64,000 nt of DNA from Taudactylus pleione (Eukaryota > Chordata > Amphibia > Anura > Myobatrachidae), in assembly GCA_031769625.1 (NCBI GenBank), contig JAUIMM010000040.1, positions 18,674,001 to 18,738,000 of the forward strand. The letters run 5' to 3'. Made by a program: the position numbers and the translations under genes. Numbering within the stretch: position 1 is the stretch's first letter; each line of letters begins with the position of its first letter. Under the pieces are notes generated by a model that did not search any database, was not told the DNA's origin, and saw nothing but the letters and a program-made list of their open reading frames with translations. This document shows, in pieces, positions 11,226 through 22,899 of the stretch.

Positions 11226-13480
11226 TGAATTTGTAAATAAACCTTTTAATACATTCCTGCCTATAAACCTCTAAGATTTACCTGCCTAGAACCTCTAAGA
11301 CAAAACCTGCCTGTACCTTCTAAAACCACAAGATGTCGCTATTTTGATTATACCATTAATGAAATACTGAGACAGTTGAATAGCGGTCCAAAGCGCTAAA
11401 GATTATTATTCAGGTAAAAGTACAGATGTTGCAACGCTATGTTCTAATAATGAGCGCAAATAAATTGTACAAACATTAGGTCATAAGGTACAGTTAAAAT
11501 ACATGAAACTGTTATTAAAGATCAAAATACAATGAGCAATATGAGACAGAGAGAGAGAAAGAGAGAGAAAAAGAGACACATCAAAATACAATGAGAGAGA
11601 TATCAATGTCTTCTGGGAGCACATGTTCAAGATGGCTGGTGATGGTGTGTGTGTGTGTGTTTGTGTGTGAGGGGGGGGTTTAGGAATGCTTCCTGCCCTA
11701 TTGTCCAAACCGCATGGTCTACAAACAAACTCAATTATGAAGCTACCTCATTGAAATCTCCCATAATGCCATAGTTAATTAAATATGCAAGCTGGATATC
11801 ATATGCCAACACATCAGGCAAACACTGCACCATTTAATGTTCCAACATGTACAACACAAGCTGATTCCAATATACAACAATACCATCCTACAACAGACCT
11901 CATCCAGTACCCACTAGACCGTGGGGAGGGGGAAGGGCTGAAGCACATGCTCTTCCTTTGTTTGCAAGCCTCATGATCCCTAGGCAAACTCCAATTTGAA
12001 AACTCACATTAAGTTGTAACTCTGTAAATCATACATCCATAAATTATCACAATTATAATAAAGACAATATACCTATCTGACCCATACAACACCATAACTG
12101 GGTAGAATTATAATTTCCTTTGTTCACCCCACATGGAAGTAGCCATCTCTAATAAACTGCAGACAATATACCTATCTGACCCACACGGCAATTACTTATG
12201 ACCATTCAAAGCTGTTATTAATTCAACTTCCATAATATATAACTGATACCACCCTATGATTACATTCATGAGTACACAACACATACCAAGCCTATCTCTC
12301 CCAAGCAGAGATATTGTTCAAGCACATGGGAAGGCCCTAACACAGAACACATGGGAAGGCCCTAACACAGAACACATGGGAAGGCCCTAACACAGAGCAC
12401 ATGGGATCTCAATCAACCAGCATCAATCATTTACAAATATTACAAAAACTCCATAATCAATCCCTTTCCTGCATGCTGATAACAGACTATTGTACCCTAC
12501 AGTGTAGATGAAGAGTACAGATTAGATAACATATCATCCACTGTATGCTAACAGACTCATGAATATCCTTAGAAAACTACAAACCACACACCATGCTAAG
12601 CTAATAACAGATTAACACCAAACATAGCTACAGACACCCAAATAGGCTAAATATTGCACATTTTATACTTAACTATAACCCAGAGGAACTGAGACCCATT
12701 TTTCGTTGTCTTGTGAGAGAGTGAACCTCTCTCTTCCCAGAATCTGCAAGTGTGTCTGCTGGCTGTGTGTTCTCAGGATGTGCATGCTATGTTCCCGCCC
12801 CCTTTTACCTGTGAGGTCATCAGAAAGGGAGTATCCTTTTGGTTACCTGAACTACTGCTAATTAAATCCTAGTCCCAGTTAGAAATCTGTTACAGGGCAT
12901 TTATTGGACAATTCCAAATGGATACAAAAGGTCTCCAACCTCCCTTTGCATCCCCCACATGCAAAACTCAACCTGCTATGGCAAACAACATTTCAAATAG
13001 TTATTCTCTCTAACATTCATATTTCATAGCCGCATGTTCTGATCTTCATATTGATGTCACCGGCACGCTGTGGAAACAGAATAGATCAGTACTTTTCCAA
13101 ACACAGTCCAATTGTCATTTACTAAGCCATAGTTACAGAAAACAATCATTTCTTTATATACTGACATTGCGTTTAAACCAAGTAATAATTATCCTTTTTG
13201 CGTTACGGGACCATTGCTTTTAAATGTATGTATGCGGGGAAAACAGCACTGAATTGTGTTGTGCGTCTGAGGGTCGGTGGGGCACTCAGCGAGCAGCACT
13301 AAGCTGGAAGGGCATCTATGTGTGTGTGTGTGGCCATGCCAGTATGATTTTGGGAAGGATCACTAAAAACTGACTGTGTTCTGTTTAACATTGTGTGTAT
13401 GAGTTGCAGGGAATTTTGCTACTTTTCAAATATAAGTCTGTGTGATATTATATACATAAGTCAACTTCACTATAAGAGAA
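11226..13480 (-). repeat. Degenerate retroviral LTR, minus orientation
   Basis: It aligns in order with the LTR at 26578-27627. Shared blocks are CCTGCCTATAAACCTCTAAG near 11253, a CAGATG...CAACGCTATG block near 11430, TTTATTGGACAATT at 12901-12914, and a GTTCTGATCTTC...GGCACGCTGTGGA block near 13040. It carries extra internal material, including (GT)n near 11647-11665 and a minisatellite at 12324. The ends are approximate. No retroviral genes adjoin, so it is a solo or decayed LTR. Confidence 0.65.
12324..12402. repeat. 25-bp minisatellite, three copies
   Basis: ACATGGGAAGGCCCTAACAC plus AGAAC is repeated three times without visible change. It lies inside the degenerate LTR. Confidence 0.9.
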
Positions 13481-13624
13481 ATTATCACTTGTGACACTAA
13501 ATTTTTGGTATGCCTGCTGGAATACCCCTGCAGAAAGCAGTACATGGGGAACATTGCAAGGCTTTAAAACAAAATATCAACGAACACACGAGAAACATAA
13601 CCAAGGGGAATGAAGATGATGGGA

Positions 13625-14115
13625 TGTTGTCTGGAAGCCGACAGTCTAGATGCCGACCGCTGGTTTCCAGACTTTCTAATCCTGGTGTGGTACTAATGAC
13701 AGGCGTTGAAAACTCGACGCCTGTCATTAACCATACGCCGGAAGACCAACGCCTGGCATACCGAATGAAGGTCACGGACAGCCGTGCTCGAGGGTTAGGT
13801 TTAGGGCTCGAGGTCCCGGGGGGACTCAGGGTTAGACACCCCCCGGGAGGGTTAGGTTTCAGCTAGGGGAAGGGGGGATTAGTGTTAGGCACCCCAGGGG
13901 GAGGTTAGGGTTAGGCATACCCCCGGGGACTTATGTTCTGGCTGCGGGGAAGGGGGGGGGTTAGGTTTAGGCACCCCTAAGGGAGGGTTAGGGGGGGGAA
14001 TTAGGTTAGTGATACTTACCTTAGGGACAATCGGGATCTTCACCCTTGTCGGGCTGCCGCTGTCAGGATTTGAACTGCCGGCAATAATACACCCAAGATG
14101 AGTGTCCCGAAACAC
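13625..14115. repeat. Repeat with internal TTAGGG-like minisatellite
   Basis: The core at 13790-14010 is a diverged array of GGGTTAGGTTTAGG and GGGGGAGGTTAGGGTTAGGC words, about 35-40 bp per unit. The right flank at 14010-14095 (ACCTTAGGGACAATCGGGAT, then CTTGTCGGGCTGCCGCTGTC) is the complement of the left flanks of the similar elements at 25.9 and 49.05 kb. It is therefore an interspersed element, not a telomere. A palindrome, ACAGGCGTTGAAAACTCGAC followed by GCCTGT, lies at 13699-13724. Confidence 0.65.
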
Positions 14116-14260
14116 TTCAAAAGATTGTCACAATGAGGACGCCAGTTAGCTATCATTCTTAGACATTAAGAAGGTCCAACAAAACTGGAGAGGAGGAAAC
14201 CATGACAAACTTCTTAGTAAAGAGGAGTTGAAGTGGATCATAACCCTCAAAACCCTACAG

Positions 14261-14462
14261 CACAGGTTCTCAAACTCGGTCCTCAGGACCCAAAACAGTG
14301 CATGTTTTCCAGATTCCTTTACAGAATCACAATTGATATAATTAGCTCCACCTGCTAATCTCTTAAAATGTTAGTGAGTAATGACTACACCTGTGCACCT
14401 GCTGGGTAACCTGGAAAATGTGAACTGTGTGGGGTCCTGAGGACCGAGTTTGAGAACCACTG
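14261..14462. mobile_element. hAT-type MITE, same family as 2589
   Basis: The ends are CACAGGTTCTCAAACTCGG and the complement of CAGTGGTTCTCAAACTCGG. Flanks are CCCTACAG (14253-14260) and CCCTACAT (14463-14470), a 7/8 match to an 8-bp duplication. Confidence 0.85.
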
Positions 14463-14474
14463 CCCTACATCCTC

Positions 14475-14784
14475 ATGGCCTACTGTAAATATGGATCTGG
14501 AAATACAGGGCTAAATGTAATAGAGTGCCAGCCGGCGCCGCTGCTGGAATACATGCAAGTATTCCCGGTTTTTTTAAATGGCAAGCATGTCAAAAGCCCC
14601 CCTCTCCCACCCTCCCTCTTACATCAGATCAGCCCAGCACACTGCTGTGTGCTGGGCTGCACTGGGAGACTTCTTGCGGCTGCTAAGTAGCAGCCACAGC
14701 AGTCTCCTATGACTGTGGGGAGAGCGATCACCCTGATCGTGCCCCCCCACTGGCTATGTGCTGGGCTGAGGGGCTTAAGGATAC
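14475..14784. other. GC-rich intronic tract with a strong hairpin
   Basis: GCCCAGCACACTG at 14632 pairs with GTGTGCTGGGC ending near 14657. No gene is supported. It may be the remnant of another MITE. Confidence 0.3.
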
Positions 14785-16421
14785 TGCCTTTGAACCTCTA
14801 TATACCCCTGCCTATACCGTCTAATATCCTGCCTATAAACCTCTAAGGATGACACTAATTTGCATACGCAGTCATACAGTAAATAAAGACTCCAGACCTA
14901 GAACCTGTGGTTCCAAAGCACAAAGTATTATTCAAGTAAAAGTACAGCAGTTACACGCTATGATCCTCATATAATCTTAGCACAAAGAGATTAAACAGAC
15001 CCAAGTACAATTATACAGACGCAGCGCTCTCTGGTCCAGATGTTAGGCATCAGCAAGAAACCCCTCGTCAATCAGCATTCAGCAAAAAGACTAGGAACCC
15101 AGGGTCAGAGCACACATATTTATACCCCCCAGGAATAAACAACACAATAGAGAAGTTTGTTGCTAATACCATTGGTCCTAAAGGAGAGGGCATATGTTAC
15201 AAGGAATTTAACAGGTTGGTTCAAATAGACACAATCCAGCCTCTAACAACTGGTGGTCTCTGGTTTCCTGCCTCATGCAAATCCTAACAGTTGTTCATAT
15301 AATGTACATTTTGTTGCTTGAAGTCTCTGCGGTCCATAAGTTGAGAATGCATGTTGCGATCTCTCCATCGATAATACCGGAATACTGTTGAGAGAGTACG
15401 CATCAGTACAATACCAAGCATGGCTTACTTATCACGTATAAAACCTTAGTTACGAAATAATCTTTATTTCATAGCAATGATAATAAATGTGCATACTCGA
15501 ATCTTATACCTATAAAGCTTATGGAACCTTGTATGTGAATATGTAATGTGTGAGTATGTGGGGTTTGATGTAAAGACACTAGTTAACTTGGGGCAGATGC
15601 GTGTGCATGGAGCTAATCAGCGTTTTCATACAGGGCCTTATGCATTCGCTAATATGCGACTAGTTAACAGCACAATTGTGTGTATTAATGTGTGTATGAG
15701 AAATGGTGCACGTAAATCTCACTTAAACTAAGTGAACACCTGGCAGTGTGGAATGCTGAGCCTTATAGTTCCATGACTTGCTCATGCCCCAGCAGCCCCC
15801 ACCCTTTTCAGGCTCCAAAATACTGGTCTTTGTTCTCCCAGGGCCTGTGTAGATGCAAATTAACACAGCTACAAGACCCAAACCTCAGATAACACTCTTG
15901 GCTTTGAGGGTATTTTATTGTAGGAAGCCTGCTAATGTAAGGTGCTACAAACGACCCTCTTGCTGTATTCGAGCAGGGCCACCTGGAGTGAGAGCAGACG
16001 TTATGTCCATGAAGCTTGCCTTCACAGGCTAGTTGTCACGTGGCCATTTGCTCTGTTTAGCTAATGCAATCCAATTTTGACATACTGTACAGCCATTTCT
16101 GAAATATATCCTTAAGGGGAATTATAATAATACACACACTTTATCCAGAGCACCCAAACTACGTAAAGTCATGCAATGGGCTTTTGATGAATCGCCGTAA
16201 CTTATGGCGATGGTCGCAGATGCAATCGCATGATGCTAATGGTAATATCGCCACATGTACTAAAGTGTGAGTTTATCTAAAATGGCACTTAGGCGGCCAT
16301 TCGCAAAATGGCGTCTTGCGATCTCATTTCCAAGATGGCGTCTTGCGGCCAGTCGCAAGATGGCGTCGCTGCGATCCAGTTTTAAACTGATCTTGTCTCA
16401 GCCAATAATCCATCTTTGACA
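14785..16421 (-). repeat. Solo LTR, minus orientation
   Basis: It is related to the ERV LTR at 26578. The left end has CCTGCCTATAAACCTCTAAG near 14830. The middle shares ACGCTATGATCC and GTCATACAGTAAATAAA. The right end (complement of the U3 start) has GATCTTGTCTCAGCCAATAA and closes in TTTGACA at 16421. The length of ~1.6 kb exceeds the 1.05-kb ERV LTR. There is no coding sequence next to it. The left boundary is approximate. Confidence 0.7.
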
Positions 16422-16629
16422 GGCTCACAGCGCGGTGCTGCAAAAATGTTTTTTATTTTTTCCTCTTAAAGGGTCGTGGCCACGCCTCCCATGATTAGGC
16501 CATGCCCCCTTCTTCCCCCGGGCCTGGCGCAGCTGTCGGCGCCCCTGCGCATATACACTAGACGATATAATGAACGATATCCATATAGATATCGGTTTTG
16601 CAGGTTCGGGAATGAGGGAGGGTGCAGGC

Positions 16630-16661
16630 ACTGTACAATATCATGAATGATATCGTACAGT
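16630..16661. repeat. 32-bp palindrome, left flank copy
   Basis: It starts ACTGTACAATATCATGAATG and ends TCGTACAGT. The same 32-bp palindrome, with one base change, directly follows the MITE at 17160-17191. Confidence 0.85.
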
Positions 16662-17159
16662 GGGGGTTATTCAGACCCGCTCGCGAGCAAAGGACGCTCT
16701 CAAGCGGGTCGATGTTGTGCGAATGCGCATGCGCACGACGGATGGAGCTCGAGGAATACGTTGCTCGGGGTCTCGCGCCAAAGGGGGCGTGCTGTCGATG
16801 GTGAGTGACAGCACGCCCCCTTTTGTGGGCGTGCCGGGGGCGTGGCTGCCAGACGGAGGCGTTCCCATAGGAACGCCTACCGTCTGAAGCCGGCCCCACT
16901 GTCATCAGTAATGATGTCAGTGGGAGTGATTTTGGCTCTGATGGAGCCAAAATCACTCCTGGGTTTGCGGCAGCGAGACCCTACCACAGGGTCTCGTCGC
17001 AAGCCCGATGGTCGCGATGGTCTTGACCATCGTGACCATCTTTTTGGCCGCTCGCATATGCTGTGGGTGGTCACCCACAGCTATGCGAGTGGCCAGGAGG
17101 TCGCTCCATTTTCAGGTAGGAGGGCACTGATTCAGAGCGAGTGGCTCTGAATCAGGCCC
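16662..17159. mobile_element. Hairpin-array MITE, copy B
   Basis: It has the same module order as copy A: GACCCGCT/AGCGGGTC, a GGGGGCGTGCTGTC stem, a palindrome AGGCGTTCCCATAGGAACGC plus CT, a CCCACTGTCATCA/TGATGTCAGTGGG stem, and GAGTGATTTTGGCTC/GAGCCAAAATCACTC (16924-16958). A GCGAGACCCT/AGGGTCTCGTCGC stem, a GATGGTCGCGATGGTC stem and a terminal GGCCGCTCGCATA/TATGCGAGTGGCC stem follow. The right end is CTCTGAATCAGGCCC. Compared with copy A, several stems differ by paired changes. Confidence 0.8.
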
Positions 17160-17191
17160 ACTGTACAATATCATGAATGATATCATACAGT
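17160..17191. repeat. 32-bp palindrome, right flank copy
   Basis: This is a direct duplicate of 16630-16661 on the other side of the MITE. It differs at one base (CATACAGT versus CGTACAGT). Confidence 0.85.
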
Positions 17192-17290
17192 GTGTGCTTA
17201 TTGTCATTAAGAACATTGAGCACACCACTGCCAGGGACACACTACACGATATCGCTCCTGGAGTGAATCATGTAGTGGATATGCTCCATA

Positions 17291-19168
17291 AGTGTAGCAG
17301 ATTAACTCGCCATTAACCATTCACTAAAGAGTTATGGGGAACACCCATAAACATCCTTTTTTCTCTCTTCCCTTTCTTTATCAACACATGGGAACTACAT
17401 GGGTTTTCATAATCTCATATTCTTAAACAGACAATGTGGAAAACGTTTATAAACATAACCCCCCTCTTCTTTTTTTCTTTCTTTCTCTTTATCGCAACAT
17501 GGAAACAATGCAGGTTGCTTTATCATCATACCTCCATCAATTAATGATAGCATTTCGCATTAATATTGATGTTCCTAGGAAACTTCTGTAAACCCCCCTC
17601 CCATGTTTCCTCATGGTTTTTGTTTTGTGTTATCTCCCTCATTTTGTTACCCTCACTGCACACATTATCTAACAATGGAACATTACCATGAGTGACAGTT
17701 GTGTCAACAAATCAGGGAGAGACAGCCCTCATCGACATCCAATGGGATAAAGCAGTTCCCAATATACACTTGTATTAAATGAGATCCCCCCGGCACTCCA
17801 CCATTATTCTCGAAAAAGGCCATAGAGTAGGCCGAAAGGTGTTGGACCACCCCACTACACCACATCTGGTCTGCTCCTTGTGGAAAGATTGCCTAATATC
17901 GACCTAAACATCACACCCGCTTATGTTGAACCTCAGTGTGAGTGTAAACTGCTGCAGCCCTATAGCGACCCCTGGTTGTGCATGGAGACCAGCAGCCTAC
18001 AACATGCAAAGCTCAGCAGTCACACCAGTAAGGTTTAGTTAAGGGGCAATCAGACACCCTCACACAAAAGGCCGGGTTTACCACGTTAATGACTACTGTA
18101 CCAAATCTGAAGTAAGTGGTGGCACACTCGTCTCTACTTACAGCGGACCCAGCCAAGTCCCGCCAGGATAACCTGGCCTTCCCCCAGTGAACCCACCCTG
18201 GAAACACACTCAACCTCTCACTGGGGATTGCAGATCCTGGAGTAGGGCGCAGCACCCACAGGGAGGGCTACGACTTCAGAAGGGATCCCCGTGACTACTG
18301 CAGAGTCGCAGGTCAGACCCATACCAGACTTCACCGCAGTGGGCTCTACATCCAAGGTACATACTGATCTCCAAATGTGACTTCTCTACACTAAGTAGCC
18401 AGATGAATGGGCATGTGACCCAATAAAATTTTGAACAGGATATCGGAACATAAAACTTTCTTTGTTAGCACCTTTTTACACCACCTTCTCTCCCCTTTCC
18501 CCGTGTCTTGTGTGTCACATTTGAATGGTTTGTTGTTTATATACATGTTACATTGTCATAAATTATTTTAGAGTAAACATTTCTTAGACAAACATACAAG
18601 TTTAATCCATCTTACATGTTGGATTAGCTCAATAGGCATACATTCACTGCAACATCAAGGGAATTTTTTAAATCACTTTTTTTTCTCTATAAGTCAACAC
18701 ACAGACAGACAAGAGGTGAGCACAGAGTTTATTGTTTCTAGTTTCCAGATTGTGGGGAGGGTGACCACACAAACATTGCTGCTCCCCAATGCATCACAGT
18801 GATCTCCCCGGTGAGCTCACTCCCCAACTTTGTATATACTGTGCCACAGTCTCTCTCACTTAGCTCCAGAGAGACTCTGGTATTACCGCCACCCACAACG
18901 CCTTCTAGCAATCCTGTACCGCTACTCGGTCAAAAGATACTCCCCGGCTGGTGAGTTGTATATCACACTGTTCCATTCAAGCTCTGCTCCATGAAACCAG
19001 TGTATAACAGTGAGAATGGCTGTATCTTATACATCACCAATAAAACCACTCTATTGGTTAAGCAATTGAGCAGTTGTTCTCTCTAGGTATCCGCTGGTGT
19101 GTAGTGGAACTCTGCTACACCTACAAACCTGTAGACACACATTTCAGTTATTACCCCTAACTCCCTAC
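17291..19168. other. Intronic repeats of unresolved class, no gene
   Basis: 17340-17600 has pyrimidine-rich blocks around a CCCATAAACATCC word. 17815-17860 contains GGCCGAAAGGTGTTGGACC, wording of a kind common in frog interspersed repeats. 18000-18350 is moderately GC-rich. No coding feature is supported. Confidence 0.3.
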
Positions 19169-19576
19169 CATACTTGCCTACTTTTGAAAAAGCATTTCAG
19201 GGAGAAAGTGAAAGCAACATCTATGAGTGCAGCGGTAAAGTGGGCGTGTACCTCTACATCTGAGGGGCGTGTCATAAAATTGACTTTCATCCAAATGTAT
19301 ATGAGCCCCAAAGTAGTCAGTAAGATCTAATTGTTGATGAAAACACACTGATACTTTCCAGAAAATGCATATAGCCATAGGGATCATTGTGCCTTATAAT
19401 AACCCATGCAGAGAAATTCTACTAATGATCCCATTTGATTGTATGTATCTCTGTTTATTAATAGAACAGCTACACAATGGGAGTAAGGCGCAATCAGGGA
19501 GATTGCTAGACTCTTCAAGGAGATTGCTACTATTTCAGGGAATTTCCCTGACAATGAGGGAGCGTTGACAAGTATG
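19169..19576. mobile_element. hAT-type MITE with 8-bp duplication CTCCCTAC
   Basis: The left end CATACTTGCCTAC and the right end CAAGTATG are inverted. CTCCCTAC precedes at 19161-19168 and follows at 19577-19584. A cousin with TACTTGCCTACTTTTGGAGA lies at 50403. Confidence 0.88.
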
Positions 19577-19768
19577 CTCCCTACTGCTGCTTAATCCCAT
19601 TACAGTGTTCCCTTTATTGCTTTTATTTAGGTTTAATGCTATTATTAGTGTTAAAACTAGAAAATGGTCTCATTTTCAAATATTTCTTGCGCTTTGTATA
19701 TATAACTATACTGCTTTGAGATGAAAAAATAATTTGTGCGTAGCTGAAATAATTGTTTTAAGTAAAAG

Positions 19769-20317
19769 GGGCCCATTTATTAAGGATCGCATTTTGCAAT
19801 GCAATCAGGGCATGCAGTACTGCCCATGATCGCATTGCAAAATGCGATCATACCGGCCGAATGTATGACCCGGCACATGCAGGGAGACGGGCTCCAAAAA
19901 GAGCCAGTCCCTGCGATGTGGCCAGAGCACATTCCAGGCTGCTGCGCATGCGCAGTCCCGCGGACTGCACATGAGCGGCGCCCATTGCCGGCGGAGGGAT
20001 CTGGGAGATCTGAAATGCGGTTAGTCCCCATAGACTACAGCGGCTAATGCTATCTTCAGATGGCGTTAGCTGCTGTGGTCAATATCGGGAATGTTTTGCC
20101 TTCCCGATATTGATACATTTGGCAGCATCGCATCCCCCATAGAAACCTATGGGGGAGGCGGCTGCCGGCGGCAATGGAGGGATCGCAGCAGGTGTCGGAG
20201 ATACCTGCTGCGGTCCCTCCTTCATACATCCGGGGGATACAAAGTATTTGAGGTAAACCCCCGAAAACAGGTGTTTTCGGGGAATTGACCTCAAATGCAC
20301 TTTGATAAATGGGAACC
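19769..20317. mobile_element. MITE with CCCATTTATTA termini
   Basis: The left end GGGGCCCATTTATTAAGGAT is inverted to the right end TTTGATAAATGGGAACCC. Subterminal ATCGCATTTTGCAATGC is a palindrome at 19788-19805. The GC-rich interior has no coding evidence. Confidence 0.7.
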
Positions 20318-20694
20318 CAAGTCTCTCTTGTTCCCAGCATGCTTTTTGAGAGCTGCTTCAAAGAGCTGCAAAATGGGTAAAAATGCATGAAAACCAGCAA
20401 ACAATTTAGACATTTAGAAACTTCATGCAATGTTACATACTGGCAGTATAACTTCACACACAACAATACATAAATTACCATAATAAGGTATTTTCCTCTT
20501 CCAGATTTCCTATATCATTTCATTATTGTCTTGTTTATTTAATATAATTATCCAACTCCAACTGGCACTATATGGAAATATATAGCACTATGGGCTAAAG
20601 TGATACTGTAAATAATCATTGAACACAGCCAGGTTTTATTACTACCAGCCCTGCTCAGTATTTCAATATTAACCTCACTTTCTTTGATACCATC

Positions 20695-20885
20695 AGAGTT
20701 AAGATGCCACGATGAAAGGAAATTCCTTAAGAGAAAAAATAGTTATTAATATTTATCAGTCTGGACAGGGTTACAAAGCAATTTCTAAGGCTCTATAATT
20801 CCGAAGCACAGTCCGAGCTATAATCTACAAATATAAAACACTTAGAACAGTAGTGAATCTTCCCAGAGTGTGGGAGTCAAAATAA
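20695..20885 (+). pseudogene. Tc1-like transposase N-terminal fragment
   Basis: Translated from about 20717, the DNA reads like the paired helix-turn-helix region of Tc1 transposases, with QSGQGYKAISKAL, a stop, then RSTVRAIIYKYKT and VVNLPR. This is the DNA-binding half. The DDE catalytic half is absent. The in-frame stop and short length mark a relic. 20318-20694 shows nothing else. Confidence 0.75.
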
Positions 20886-21144
20886 CATTTTATAGACTTA
20901 CAAGCATCTAAAGCAGACATCCTATAACTGTGGGTCGTGACCAACCCACCATGGGGTAGCGGGTGCTATGGGCAGGGTGCCCACTATTGCTTGCTCCCTC
21001 CTACTCCTTACTGAATGTCAGCCTTGAAGTAATCATGCCTCGACACCCCTAGTTAATATTTGGACGCAGAGTGATTAACAGTGTGCATGTATACATTAAC
21101 TTGCAGTTTAACATTTTTAGGATGGTGTCATTGTGGACAGGACC

Positions 21145-22235
21145 AGTTCTAGACCTTATGGAGGTCAGGGCGAAAGTTTCCTTTGGTGCCCCCCATATCT
21201 GAAAGAGGGACATACGCGGCTAAGGCGCATGGCAAAAATATAGAGGTGTGGCATCATTGGGCAAGGGGTGTGGCCACCAAATGGTACCAAATCACATTAC
21301 ACTGCACAGTAGTGTCCGTTATTCGGATTACACCACACAGTAGTACTCCTTATACATGTTACACCACAGTAGAGGCACTTTTACACATTATGCCATGGTA
21401 GAGCCCTTTATACATGTTACACCACAGTAAAGCCTCATGTTACACCACAGAAGAGCTGCTTATACACATTACACTAGTCGTTTATACACGTTACGTCACA
21501 GTAGAGCCCCTTATACACATTATGCCATGGTAGAGACACTGCAGGACACCAAGAGGGGAGCGGAGTGCACAGGGCAGGCAGCTGCAGCACTGACTGCTGT
21601 AATGTATATTAAAAAAGGAGCCGGGCACATCGCTACTGTTATACATGGCAGCGGCCAGTGGGCGATAGATGGTCAGTGGTGGCGGTGCATGCACGGGTGG
21701 ATGGCGGCATCCCCAGAACACTGCATATGCTGGGAAATTTTATTCTCCATGTTAAAACACTTAAATATGAACACTGTCGCCCAACTGAAAACTCTGACAA
21801 ACACACACACACACAAATCTCCTCACTCACCATGGTGTCTCAGTGGGCAGCAGGATCTGGCTCGAACACAGAAGATCCACAGGCAGCCCAGGGACTGTCA
21901 CGCAACAGCAGCAGCAGCCAGGTCTTCTCTTCTCTCCTGAGGGGCTCAGTCAGGGAGGCAGGCGGCTGCTGCTGCTTCTCCTCTGTGACCCTCCTCTCTA
22001 CCCGCGGCCGCTCCCAGAATGCCATGTTCCGGCATTCTGGGAGATAGCGGGGGAGATGGAACAATTTAATAGCGGTGGGTAATGGCAGTGGCGCCGCGGC
22101 TGTGTGGGCGGACGGTCAACGAGGGAAAAGGACAGTATCAGTGGCGGTTCTAGGGACGCCGGTGGGGTGACTGTGGCCGCGCCCTCAGGCCGCAGCAACC
22201 CGCCTGATAGTCCTGCTTGCCCGCCTATACTGATT
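21145..22235. repeat. Interspersed repeat with ~34-bp internal minisatellite
   Basis: 21300-21545 is an array built on CTTATACACATTACACCACA and GTAGAGCC words. The flanks include CAGTTCTAGACC at the left and GCGGTTCTAGGG at the right. A hairpin, CCAGAATGCCATG/CGGCATTCTGG, lies at 22013-22042. Open frames of 167 and 129 codons here overlap the array and are rejected as genes. Confidence 0.55.
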
Positions 22236-22346
22236 GTGGAAGTTGTGCACTTCTTCAATAGCTAGCTGGCAGCATCCAGTTATTCCAGGGTTATTTTTTT
22301 CCTTCTGGTCAGTGTACAAGTCTGCTCTGTTCTCCATACAGTCTAA

Positions 22347-22881
22347 GGGTTATATTTATTAATGTGTTGGTTTACAGAAGTGGAGGTGTTGCCCATAGCA
22401 ACCAATAAGATTCTAGCTATTATCTTCTAGAACAGGGATGGGCAGCCTCCTGCCCGGGGGCCGTATAAAGCCCTCGGAATCATTTGGTCTGGCCCTCAGA
22501 GCTTTTTTTTGCTAACCTCACCTGGCTAGCAGGGTGCCTAGAATTGCACACTGTAGCCAGAATCTATGCAGCAGTGCCACCTGGAGCGTCCTTAGGGCGC
22601 TTCAGACGGTCACACCGCTGCCCTAAAAGCTCCCCGGAGCATCCAGGGATACTCTGGGCATTGCTGTAATCACCGGCGATTGTGGCCCCGACCCCATGTG
22701 ACATCACACAAATGGGGCGTGGCCTACACCGGGCCCGAGAAGAAAGTTTATATACAGTATATCAAATGGCCCTCGGCAGAAGGAAGGTTCCCCACCCTTG
22801 TTCTAGAAGATAATAGCGAGAATCTGGTTGCTATGGGCAACACCTCCACTTCTATAAACCCGCACTTTAGTGATGTGGCAC
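22347..22881. mobile_element. Foldback MITE split by a hAT MITE
   Basis: The outer arms AGAAGTGGAGGTGTTGCCCA and TAGCAACCA at 22377-22404 pair with TGGTTGCTATGGGCAACACC and TCCACTTCT at 22826-22855. The element is interrupted at 22433-22797. Confidence 0.75.
22433..22797. mobile_element. hAT-type MITE nested inside the foldback MITE
   Basis: The ends are CAGGGATGGGCAGCC and GGTTCCCCACCCTTG. TTCTAGAA occurs at 22425-22432 and 22798-22805 as a perfect 8-bp duplication, which is itself a palindrome. Confidence 0.92.
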
Positions 22882-22899
22882 CCCTAAGAGTGACAGATG

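Larger units (their letters stand above)
16550..17290. mobile_element. ACGATATC-rich repeat split by a MITE
   Basis: Left and right portions (16550-16661 and 17160-17290) carry GATATC/ATCGTT words and the phrase GGTTCGGGAATGAGGGAGGG, shared with 41000-41215. The hairpin-array MITE sits in the middle. Confidence 0.5.

Noticed and set aside
13790..14020. True telomere or chromosome end
   Set aside because: The units are degenerate, the array is short and it is flanked by ordinary intron. It is shared with two other internal loci.
21437..22047. Open frames of 167 and 129 codons
   Set aside because: They overlap a minisatellite and GC-rich repeat, with no recognisable domain.
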